64,000 bases of DNA from DATFVA01 sp963800255. Its GTDB lineage: Bacteria; Bacteroidota; Ignavibacteria; Ignavibacteriales; Ignavibacteriaceae. Where the stretch lies: contig CAWDAK010000011.1 in NCBI GenBank assembly GCA_963800255.1, positions 1 to 64,000 on the forward strand, given 5' to 3'. The position numbers and the translations under genes are program-made. A model generated the notes under the pieces. The model ran no database searches, was not told the DNA's origin, and saw nothing but the letters and a program-made list of their open reading frames with translations. How positions within the stretch are numbered: position 1 is the first letter of the stretch; each line of letters starts with the position of its first letter. Positions 43,254 to 50,656 of the stretch are shown here, piece by piece.

Positions 43254-43697
43254 TTACTCTCTTACCACCCAGACTTTAATCTTAGCGTTTACACTAGCAT
43301 GAAGTTTAATTGTAATGCTGTAGATCCCTAGGGATTTAATAGCTTCATCAATTTCGATCTTGCGTTTGTCGATATCATAGCCCTTCTCTTTAAGAGCATC
43401 GCTTATCATCTGGGAGGTAACTGAACCGAAGATCTTATCTTCTTCACCAACCTGCACAGGAATTGTAACAGAAACCTTCTCAAGCTCTGAAGCTAAAGTT
43501 TCTGCGGCACGGACCTCCTGTTCTTTTTTCTTTGCAAGGTTTTTCTTTTCCTCTTCAAGGGAACGTATATTCCCCTTTACAGCGGCATAAGCAATTTTCC
43601 GCGGAAGCAGAAAATTCCTGGCAAATCCGTCTTTAACATCAACAAGATCCCCTATCTGACCAAGTGATTCAAAATTCTCTCTAAGGATTATTTTCAT
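43254..43697 (-). CDS. rplI: 50S ribosomal protein L9
   Basis: 147 residues: MKIILRENFESLGQIGDLVDVKDGFARNFLLPRKIA is the N-terminal rRNA-binding domain. A long connecting helix (EEKKNLAKKKEQEVRAAE) leads to the C-terminal domain IFGSVTSQMISDALKEKGYDIDKRKIE. It is the last gene of the rpsF-ssb-rpsR-rplI operon. Confidence 0.96.
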   Translation of the reverse strand: MKIILRENFESLGQIGDLVDVKDGFARNFLLPRKIAYAAVKGNIRSLEEEKKNLAKKKEQEVRAAETLASELEKVSVTIPVQVGEEDKIFGSVTSQMISDALKEKGYDIDKRKIEIDEAIKSLGIYSITIKLHASVNAKIKVWVVRE

Positions 43698-43716
43698 TTC
43701 TTCTCCTAATCTGATT

Positions 43717-43947
43717 CTATCTTACAGTGTCAGCCACATATGGAAGTAGTGCCATATGTCTGGCTCGTTTTATTGCAAGCGCTAATTCTCTCTGGTAACC
43801 GGAACTTGTCCCGGTAATTCTCTTGGGGATAATTTTGCCCTGCTCGGTTACATATCTCTGAAGGAGTTTTACGTCCTTATAGTCGATATACTTAACATGA
43901 TTCTGTGTAAACCTGCAGACCTTTTTAGCTCTGATTTCCTTTTTCAT
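43717..43947 (-). CDS. rpsR: 30S ribosomal protein S18
   Basis: 76 residues. KKVCRFTQNHVKYIDYKDVKLLQRYVTEQGKIIPKRITGTSSGYQRELALAIKRARHMALLPY is a full S18. It pairs with S6 (encoded upstream) on the small-subunit platform. It is 13 bases after ssb and 19 before rplI. Confidence 0.96.
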   Translation of the reverse strand: MKKEIRAKKVCRFTQNHVKYIDYKDVKLLQRYVTEQGKIIPKRITGTSSGYQRELALAIKRARHMALLPYVADTVR

Positions 43948-43960
43948 TATCTACCTTAAT

Positions 43961-44434
43961 TTACTTTATAAGATCTGATTCTTCACTTGATAAAAATTTA
44001 TCGAATGAGTCTTCTGTGTAATCCAGGTTATCATCTTCAGAAAACGCTGAAACTCCTTCATCACTGTTTCCGTTATCATTCAATTTTCCGCGTTTATTAA
44101 GAAACTGGATTCTTCTTGCTTTAATTTCAACAATACTTCTGTTATGGCCATCTTCAGATTTCCAGGTTCTGCTCTGAAGCTCTCCATCTACCAGCACTGC
44201 TGAACCTTTTTTCAGCCTGTCGCGGCAGCTCTCAGCCAATTTATTCCATGCTACAATGCCTACATAACATACATCCTCCTGCCACTGATTGGAACTGTCC
44301 TTATATTTCCTATTTGATGCAATAGAAAAGTTAACGACAGGAGTACTGTTGGTTGTCTGCCGGAAAATGGGATCTTTTGTTAAATTACCGGCAACAATTA
44401 CATAGTTAATTTCAGGCATCTTCAATTCAGCCAT
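43961..44434 (-). CDS. ssb: Single-stranded DNA-binding protein
   Basis: 157 residues. The OB fold spans ~8-115 (NYVIVAGNLTKDPIFRQTTNSTPVVNFSIASNR, then LVDGELQSRTW). The C-terminal ~40 residues are acidic (SEDDNLDYTEDSFDKFL), but the protein ends SSEESDLIK, lacking the usual DDDIPF-like tip that recruits replication proteins. The gene lies in the conserved rpsF-ssb-rpsR position. Confidence 0.93.
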   Translation of the reverse strand: MAELKMPEINYVIVAGNLTKDPIFRQTTNSTPVVNFSIASNRKYKDSSNQWQEDVCYVGIVAWNKLAESCRDRLKKGSAVLVDGELQSRTWKSEDGHNRSIVEIKARRIQFLNKRGKLNDNGNSDEGVSAFSEDDNLDYTEDSFDKFLSSEESDLIK

Positions 44435-44477
44435 GGTTTTCCTCCATACTTTATCAATACATTAGTTAGTTAGTGAT

Positions 44478-44888
44478 TCATTGCTTTTTTGAAACATCTT
44501 CAACGGTAACGTTCTCCTGATCCTTGCCTTTTTCAGGTTCAGGCTCACTTTCTGACTGAGAATCGCTCCTTTTTTTCTCCAGGTAATCCACAGCATCTTT
44601 ATCGAGGGATATAGTAAGATACCTTAAAATGTGCTCATCCAGAGTGTAATTTCTTTCCAGTTTGGAAATGATATTGGTAGGGGCGTCAAATCTGAAGATC
44701 GCATAATAGCCGATCTTGCTTTTATTTATCATGTATGCCAGTCTTTTTCTTCCCCAGTTCTCAATCTCCCTTATCTCTCCACCATTATTTGTTAAGAATT
44801 CTTTAATGCGGGTTATGATACTTTCGATTTGTTCATCATCGAGGGCCGCATTGATAATAACAGCACTTTCATACGAATTCGTTTTCAT
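44478..44888 (-). CDS. rpsF: 30S ribosomal protein S6
   Basis: 136 residues. The S6 fold occupies ~1-100 (YESAVIINAALDDEQIESIITRIKEFL, NWGRKRLAYMINKSKIGYYAIFRFDA). An acidic tail of ~30 residues (SQSESEPEPEKGKDQENVTVED) recalls the glutamate-rich tail of S6 in other bacteria. It is first gene of the operon, preceded by a GGGAG ribosome-binding site. Confidence 0.95.
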   Translation of the reverse strand: MKTNSYESAVIINAALDDEQIESIITRIKEFLTNNGGEIREIENWGRKRLAYMINKSKIGYYAIFRFDAPTNIISKLERNYTLDEHILRYLTISLDKDAVDYLEKKRSDSQSESEPEPEKGKDQENVTVEDVSKKQ

Positions 44889-44945
44889 TCGGTCTTCTAC
44901 CTCCCTATGGACTTTCGGCCCTCATTTAAGTATGAGAGCAGGGTT
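44889..44945 (-). promoter_or_regulatory. rpsF leader with possible S6:S18-type regulatory hairpin
   Basis: On the minus strand CTCAT-ACTTAA-ATGAG (plus positions 44921-44936) is followed by GGCCGAAAGTCC (44909-44920), which includes the CCG trinucleotide used by known S6:S18-binding leaders. The structure lies directly before the ribosome-binding site. The match is by eye only. Confidence 0.3.
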
Positions 44946-44977
44946 ATACATATTATTATTTAAAATACCTGCTAAAT

Positions 44978-47161
44978 TTATTTAATTAAAGGCGCAATTA
45001 CAAGTGCAACCACTGCCATTAATTTTAACAGAATATTCAGGGACGGACCTGAGGTATCCTTAAAAGGATCGCCCACTGTGTCGCCCACAACAGCTGCTTT
45101 GTGAGGATCAGAGCCTTTAAAGTACTTCTGACCATTAACTTCAACACCCTCTTCAAACATTTTCTTTGCATTATCCCAGGCACCGCCCGCATTTGACTGA
45201 AATACAGCCATAAGAACACCTGTTACAGTTACGCCTGCCAGAAGACCTCCCAGCATCTCAGCACCGCCTGCAAAACCTATAAAAACAGGTGCAGCTACGG
45301 CCAGCAGTCCCGGGATTACCATCTCTCTTATTGCGGCTTTGGTCGATATTTCAACACATTTTCCATATTCTGCAGCCCCATCGGCTTTTTCAAACGTCAG
45401 TTTATCCTCATTATTCCACTCTGCGAACTCTTTTCCTTCATTTTTCTTCATTACCCTAAGCGCATTTGTTAGCGCAGGAATTGATCTGAACTGGCGTCTA
45501 ACCTCTTCAATCATAGACATTGCTGCTCTTCCAACGGCCTTCATGGCCAGTGCCGAAAAAAGAAACGGCAGCATACCGCCGAGGAATAATCCAGCCATCA
45601 CATTGGCTTTAGAGATATCTATTGTCCTGATATCAGCTGCTGTCATAAAAGCTCCGAACAAGGCCAGTGCAGTAAGTGCAGCAGATCCGATAGCAAAACC
45701 TTTACCGATTGCGGCAGTAGTGTTGCCCACTGCATCAAGCTTATCTGTTCTCTGTCTTACTTCTTTGGGAAGATCTGACATTTCAGCAATTCCGCCTGCG
45801 TTATCTGAAATAGGTCCGTACGCATCCACCGCAAGCTGAATTCCAGTATTTGAAAGCATTCCTACTGCAGCTATAGCAATTCCGTAGAGTCCGCCGAAAT
45901 AGAAAGCACCCATGATTGCAACTGCAATAATTATTATCGGGATAGCCGTTGAGATCATTCCGTTACCAATTCCGGCAATAATATTTGTTGCCGTACCTGT
46001 AAGAGACTGCCTTACGATTCCCATGACAGGGCCCTTACCCGTACCAGTATAATATTCTGTTATAACTCCTATCATAACTCCGGCAACAAGACCAATAACC
46101 GTTGCCCAGAAGATTCCCAGGGAGGTAATAGTATAAGTTATTCCATAGAGAGGATCTTCATGCGTCCAGCTTTCGGGCAGCATCCATTTTATAATGAAGT
46201 ACAGAGCTGCAATCATTACGATTGACGAGCCAAACTCACCGTTATTAAGAGCCTTTTGAGGATTACCCCCTTCTTTAACCTTTACAAAGAAGGTCCCAAT
46301 GATTGACATTATAATTCCCACTCCGGCTATAACAAGCGGAAGAAGAACGGCCCCAAGACCGTTAAATTTTGAGGCAAACTCGGGATAAGCAAAAAATTCA
46401 GCACCCAGAACCATAGTTCCTACTATAGAGCCGACGTACGATTCAAAAAGATCGGCACCCATTCCTGCAACGTCGCCTACATTATCACCAACATTATCAG
46501 CAATTGTTGCGGGGTTCAATGGATGGTCTTCAGGAATTCCAGCCTCAACTTTTCCAACAAGGTCGGCGCCAACGTCAGCAGCTTTCGTGTAGATACCACC
46601 ACCGACACGGGCAAATAGTGCAATAGAAGAAGCCCCGAATGAAAAACCTGTAATAACCGTGATAACACGCGGAAGTCCCTGCGCTCCCAGACCAAACATA
46701 TCTCCATAAATAATGAGCAGAGAGCCAAGTCCAAGAACACCAAGACCGACAACTCCAAGCCCCATTACCGAGCCGCCCGCAAAAGCAATTTCCAATGCTC
46801 TGCCTAAACTTGTTCTTGCCGCATTAGTGGTTCGTACGTTGGCTTTTGTGGCGACTCTCATTCCTATAAAGCCCGCAAGAGCCGAACAGAGAGCACCCAC
46901 CAGAAATGAAACTGCAATAAAGGGTGAAGATGTAACCGGATCGGCAGAAACACCCAATAACACTGCTACACAGATAACGAATATTATTAAAACCTTGTAT
47001 TCAGATTTAAGGAAAGCCATTGCCCCTTCTGCAATGTGGCCTGAAATCTTCTTCATTTTTTCGGTACCGGGATCCTGTTTTTTTACCCAGGCTGATTTCC
47101 AGTATGTATAGATAAGACCAATGACACCGAAAAAGGGTATTGCGAGGATGAGATTATCCAT
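44978..47161 (-). CDS. hppA: Membrane-bound ion-pumping pyrophosphatase, K+-dependent type
   Basis: 727 residues with about 16 transmembrane helices. The substrate loops include YTKAADVGADLVGKVE and DNVGDNVGDVAGMGADLFESY, plus a C-terminal GDTVGDPFKDTSGPSLNILLK. It couples PPi hydrolysis to H+ or Na+ export across the inner membrane. In GNTTAAIGKG the residue after GNTT is Ala; K+-independent enzymes have Lys here. K+ dependence is therefore predicted. Whether H+ or Na+ is pumped cannot be fixed without aligning the TM6 glutamate. Confidence 0.93.
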   Translation of the reverse strand: MDNLILAIPFFGVIGLIYTYWKSAWVKKQDPGTEKMKKISGHIAEGAMAFLKSEYKVLIIFVICVAVLLGVSADPVTSSPFIAVSFLVGALCSALAGFIGMRVATKANVRTTNAARTSLGRALEIAFAGGSVMGLGVVGLGVLGLGSLLIIYGDMFGLGAQGLPRVITVITGFSFGASSIALFARVGGGIYTKAADVGADLVGKVEAGIPEDHPLNPATIADNVGDNVGDVAGMGADLFESYVGSIVGTMVLGAEFFAYPEFASKFNGLGAVLLPLVIAGVGIIMSIIGTFFVKVKEGGNPQKALNNGEFGSSIVMIAALYFIIKWMLPESWTHEDPLYGITYTITSLGIFWATVIGLVAGVMIGVITEYYTGTGKGPVMGIVRQSLTGTATNIIAGIGNGMISTAIPIIIIAVAIMGAFYFGGLYGIAIAAVGMLSNTGIQLAVDAYGPISDNAGGIAEMSDLPKEVRQRTDKLDAVGNTTAAIGKGFAIGSAALTALALFGAFMTAADIRTIDISKANVMAGLFLGGMLPFLFSALAMKAVGRAAMSMIEEVRRQFRSIPALTNALRVMKKNEGKEFAEWNNEDKLTFEKADGAAEYGKCVEISTKAAIREMVIPGLLAVAAPVFIGFAGGAEMLGGLLAGVTVTGVLMAVFQSNAGGAWDNAKKMFEEGVEVNGQKYFKGSDPHKAAVVGDTVGDPFKDTSGPSLNILLKLMAVVALVIAPLIK

Positions 47162-47169
47162 GATTTCTC

Positions 47170-47775
47170 CTAAGTGCTGGTTTGATTATTTTCAGAATTT
47201 TTATCGGGATTAGATATCCTGCTGTTTGCATCCAATAATTTATTTACTCCCCCGGTAATAAACTCATTAACAAGTAACTTAATAGTATCAAAGTTTTCGT
47301 CCAGTGCCTGCATTTCCTCATTGCTGAAATCTGACAGAACATAATCTGCCATTTCCCCTTTTTCAAAGTTATTTCCTACACCTATTCTTATCCTTGGAAA
47401 CTCATCCGACACCAGGTGATAGATCAACGATCCAAGTCCATTATGTCCGCCGTCTCCGCCTTTTGCTTTTACACGGATGTCAGCATGCAGAAGATTTACA
47501 TCATCATGAATTACCAGAAGATCTTTTGCATCCAGGTTATATTTTTCTAATGCCTGCTTTGCAGCCAGGCCGCTGTTATTAACGTAAGTAGTGGGTTTAA
47601 TAAGCTGATAATCATTCCCCTCAAGACTACCGTTAGCAGAGTAGTATTCACCCCTTGCACCCGAAAAGGAAATAGAATTTAATGAAGCCAGATGGTCCAA
47701 TACAATAAACCCGACATTATGTCTGTTGTTTTTATATTTACTTCCCGGATTGCCTATGCCTAATATCAGCCGCAA
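47170..47775 (-). CDS. pth: Peptidyl-tRNA hydrolase
   Basis: 201 residues. ILGIGNPGSKYKNNRHNVGF includes catalytic H19. KPTTYVNNSG, VIHDDVNL and KGGDGGHNGLGSL are the other family motifs. It releases tRNA from stalled peptidyl-tRNA. It is next to rplY and prs, a conserved order in many bacteria. The final ~20 residues are a polar tail. Confidence 0.95.
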   Translation of the reverse strand: MRLILGIGNPGSKYKNNRHNVGFIVLDHLASLNSISFSGARGEYYSANGSLEGNDYQLIKPTTYVNNSGLAAKQALEKYNLDAKDLLVIHDDVNLLHADIRVKAKGGDGGHNGLGSLIYHLVSDEFPRIRIGVGNNFEKGEMADYVLSDFSNEEMQALDENFDTIKLLVNEFITGGVNKLLDANSRISNPDKNSENNQTST

Positions 47776-47790
47776 TTTAAGCTAATTTGA

Positions 47791-48429
47791 TTATTCTTCC
47801 TCTTCTCCCTTACCCTTGCCAATAACTTCAGGTTCTGCGCTTTCGCCTTCAGCTTTTTCTTCACCCTCAACAGGTTCTTTTTCAACCTTAGGATGGGCAA
47901 CTAATACAATCACTGAATCTTCGGGATTAAGAAATGTTAAATTTTCAAAATTAAGGTCTTTAATGTGAATGGAGTCCCCGATGTTAAGCTCTGAAATATC
48001 AACATCGATACGCTGTGGAATATCCTTCGGCAGACATTCTATTTCGAGCTTGTGTATGAGATGCTGAATAACACCGCCCTCTTTTATACCTACCGGAGTT
48101 CCATGCAGTAAAACAGGAACTTCAAGCTGGAAGGTTTCACCTGAGGTAAGGCCTATAAGGTCGAAATGAACAACCCTATCTGTAATGGGATCAAACTGAA
48201 CATCTTTAATTACACAATCAAGCTCTTTTCCGTCAATTTTCAAAGATACCAGGTGAGTTTCAGCTGTATAAACAAACGGTTTAATTGCCTTTTCGGTAAC
48301 TGCAAGATGAATCGGAGCTTCGTGCTTTGAATAATAAACACCGGGAACCTGACCGTTGTTCCTGACCGCTTTACTAGCCCGCTTGCTTCCTGTTTCTCTG
48401 ACTTCTGCTTCTAATATCGATTTTTCCAT
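47791..48429 (-). CDS. rplY: 50S ribosomal protein L25, general stress (Ctc) type
   Basis: 212 residues. The L25 domain is KSILEAEVRETGSKRASKAVRNNGQVPGVYYSKHEAPIHL..., followed by the TL5/Ctc C-terminal beta domain (FQLEVPVLLHGTPVGIKEGGVIQ). A very acidic tail (EKEPVEGEEKAEGESAEPE) ends the protein. It binds 5S rRNA. It lies between prs and pth. Confidence 0.94.
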   Translation of the reverse strand: MEKSILEAEVRETGSKRASKAVRNNGQVPGVYYSKHEAPIHLAVTEKAIKPFVYTAETHLVSLKIDGKELDCVIKDVQFDPITDRVVHFDLIGLTSGETFQLEVPVLLHGTPVGIKEGGVIQHLIHKLEIECLPKDIPQRIDVDISELNIGDSIHIKDLNFENLTFLNPEDSVIVLVAHPKVEKEPVEGEEKAEGESAEPEVIGKGKGEEEE

Positions 48430-48451
48430 TTATAAACTCCAGAACTAAATT

Positions 48452-49393
48452 TTAACTTTTATCTACATCAAAAAGTGAACTAATTGATTCATTATTAAAT
48501 GTTCTTCTTATTGCTTCAGAAAAGATTTCAGAAGCAGTCAGAACTTCTATTTTATCTGATTTTACTACGAGCGGAATTGTGTCGGATACGAATAACTTTT
48601 GAAGTGCGGAAGATTCTATCCTTTCAATTGCCTTACCTGAAAGTAGAGGATGAGTGATAGCTCCGTATATTTCCTTCGCACCTTTCTGCTTTAAAGCATC
48701 AATTGCACCGACAAAAGTGCCTGCTGTATCAATCAGATCATCTACTATAAGAACGTTTTTATCTTCTACCGAACCGATTATGTTTACTACCTCTGCCTGG
48801 TTCTGCACCGGGCGTCTTTTGTCTATAACAACCAGGTTGGCGTGAAGTCTTTTTGCGTAAGACCTTGCCATTTTTATTCCGCCCACATCGGGGGATACAA
48901 CAACGAGGTTCTCTTTTATTTCTTCAAACTTGCTAATAAAAATAGTGGATCCGTATAAATGATCAAAAGGAATATCAAAAAATCCCTGGATCTGCGGTGC
49001 ATGCAAATCCATTGTCATTATACGATCTGCACCTGCTTCTGTTATCAGGTTACCAACCAGCTTTGCGGTTATAGAAACCCTGGGCTGATCTTTCCTGTCC
49101 TGCCGTGCATATCCAAAATATGGAATAACGGCTGTAATCCTCTTTGCTGATGCTCTTTTTGCAGCATCAATAACTATAAGAAGTTCAAGCAGATTTTCAG
49201 CCGGCGGAGTTGTTGACTGAATAATAAAAATATCGCATCCGCGGACATTTTCTCCATATTTAGCCCAGATTTCACCATCGCTGAACCTTTTTAATTCCAA
49301 AGAACCCAGCGGCTTATCTAATTTATGGGCTATGCTTTCAGCTAAAGGTCTGTTAGAACTACCTGAAAAGATTTTGTAATCACTGGCAGCCAT
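48452..49393 (-). CDS. prs: Ribose-phosphate pyrophosphokinase
   Basis: 313 residues. Signatures seen are LELLIVIDAAKRASAKRITAVIPYFGYARQDRK, the metal/ATP site DLHAPQIQGFFDIPFDHLYG, DKRRPVQNQAEV and the PRPP loop VLIVDDLIDTAGTFVGA. It makes PRPP from ribose 5-phosphate and ATP for nucleotide, His and Trp synthesis. It is the first gene of prs-rplY-pth. Confidence 0.96.
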   Translation of the reverse strand: MAASDYKIFSGSSNRPLAESIAHKLDKPLGSLELKRFSDGEIWAKYGENVRGCDIFIIQSTTPPAENLLELLIVIDAAKRASAKRITAVIPYFGYARQDRKDQPRVSITAKLVGNLITEAGADRIMTMDLHAPQIQGFFDIPFDHLYGSTIFISKFEEIKENLVVVSPDVGGIKMARSYAKRLHANLVVIDKRRPVQNQAEVVNIIGSVEDKNVLIVDDLIDTAGTFVGAIDALKQKGAKEIYGAITHPLLSGKAIERIESSALQKLFVSDTIPLVVKSDKIEVLTASEIFSEAIRRTFNNESISSLFDVDKS

Positions 49394-49521
49394 AAACCGG
49401 CTTTCTGTTTAAAATATAGACGGTAAATATAAGTAAAAGGCTATGGCAAGTCAATAAAATGTTTCGTCTCTTAGAAAAGGATTATGAGGTATGTGTGCTC
49501 TTCTTTTCCAGGTCTTTTTGG

Positions 49522-49599
49522 CCGGGAGTCTGCCGGTTATGCGCCTGTTACATGCTGTTACATGCCTGTTGCAGGCCGAGAGAAGGCCGAGAGATGACT
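49522..49599. repeat. Short imperfect direct repeats upstream of prs
   Basis: CTGTTACATG occurs twice in succession with a third variant (CTGTTGCAGG), and GCCGAGAGAAG/GCCGAGAGATG once each. The stretch is GC-richer than its surroundings and non-coding. It may be a remnant of a repeat element. Confidence 0.5.
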
Positions 49600-49607
49600 A
49601 ATAGTGC

Positions 49608-50270
49608 TTAATCCTTCTTTTTCTTAAACAGGAAGATAATTACTATAAGCAGCACAACCCCGGAAAGTATGTAGATCCAATATGGGGTTTCCTTCAGCTT
49701 GTAAGGTTTGAAAGTTACAGAAATAGTTTTTCCACCCCCTATTTCTGAAAGATTATATTCCCAGATAAGAACCCTGCCGTCGGTTTTTGTTGCGTTATGG
49801 GTTATTATCTCACCTCCAAAAGTGTATTTGTAGGTAACCATGAAATCACTCCCGTCAAATCCGAAGCCTGTAGCAATAGGAGGGATGAACTGAGTGAATA
49901 TTTTTTGTCCCGCTGCTCCGTCTTCAAGAGAAAAATGAGCATCTGAGAAAGCTTTGGTGTTATTCAGCGAATCTATGTGATTAAAGGTCATTTCCATTTT
50001 AGCATGAATTGTGCTGTCTGTAGTATCTGTATAGACCTCAACATCGGTTATTTTGTTAAAGGCGGATGAGAACTGACTTCTAATAGAATCCGGATTAAAA
50101 AGACCTATTTTATCTAAAATTTGAAGGCTTTCATTGTCATGCAGCTGCATCCAGTAAGTAATCCTCATTCTGCCTGAACCGTCAGCATAAAGATTGATAT
50201 CCTGGATATAATTAAGACACCCCTGAAGGAGTATTAGTAACGGAAAAATTAAAAGTAGAAGTTTTTTCAT
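49608..50270 (-). CDS. Hypothetical lipoprotein with C-terminal membrane anchor
   Basis: 220 residues. The lipobox is LLILLQGC (Cys18). The exported part is about 165 residues, with DINLYADGSGRMRITYWMQLHDNES near the start, a pattern seen in LppM-like lipoproteins. A C-terminal transmembrane helix (YWIYILSGVVLLIVIIFLF) follows, then KKKKD. Such a double-anchored layout is seen in several conserved but uncharacterised lipoproteins. Function unknown. Confidence 0.65.
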   Translation of the reverse strand: MKKLLLLIFPLLILLQGCLNYIQDINLYADGSGRMRITYWMQLHDNESLQILDKIGLFNPDSIRSQFSSAFNKITDVEVYTDTTDSTIHAKMEMTFNHIDSLNNTKAFSDAHFSLEDGAAGQKIFTQFIPPIATGFGFDGSDFMVTYKYTFGGEIITHNATKTDGRVLIWEYNLSEIGGGKTISVTFKPYKLKETPYWIYILSGVVLLIVIIFLFKKKKD

Positions 50271-50387
50271 TTATTTGGAACAATATTGTGCTGTACTAAA
50301 TACAAAAAAAGTACATTAAATAAATTATAGAAAATATTTAATATTTTCATTAAGTTTTCCCGTCTAATTTACGTGGAGTTAAAATAA

Positions 50388-50627
50388 ATGCCGACGTATG
50401 AATACAAGTGTAACCACTGTGGTTATGTATTTGAGTTGTTTCAGACAATGAGTGCTGAACCTGTAAAAACCTGTCCAAAATGCAAGGGTGAGGTAAAAAG
50501 ACTTATTGGGCCCGGCTCCGGTCCCATTTTTAAGGGCACTGGGTTTTACCAGACAGATTATAAGAACGCTAAACCCGCTGGTAAGAGTACTTCTGAGAGC
50601 AAACCGCCAGAGAAGAAAAAAGACTAA
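50388..50627 (+). CDS. FmdB-family zinc-ribbon protein
   Basis: 79 residues: MPTYEYKCNHCGYVFELFQ, then CPKCKGEVKRLIGPGSGPIFKGTGFYQTDY, the standard FmdB putative regulatory domain with one Cys4 zinc ribbon. The tail is Lys/Ser/Pro-rich. Members are often annotated as regulators, but the role is not established. Confidence 0.9.
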   Translation: MPTYEYKCNHCGYVFELFQTMSAEPVKTCPKCKGEVKRLIGPGSGPIFKGTGFYQTDYKNAKPAGKSTSESKPPEKKKD

Positions 50628-50656
50628 GTTTTATAGCCTCAGATGAGGAGACAGAC

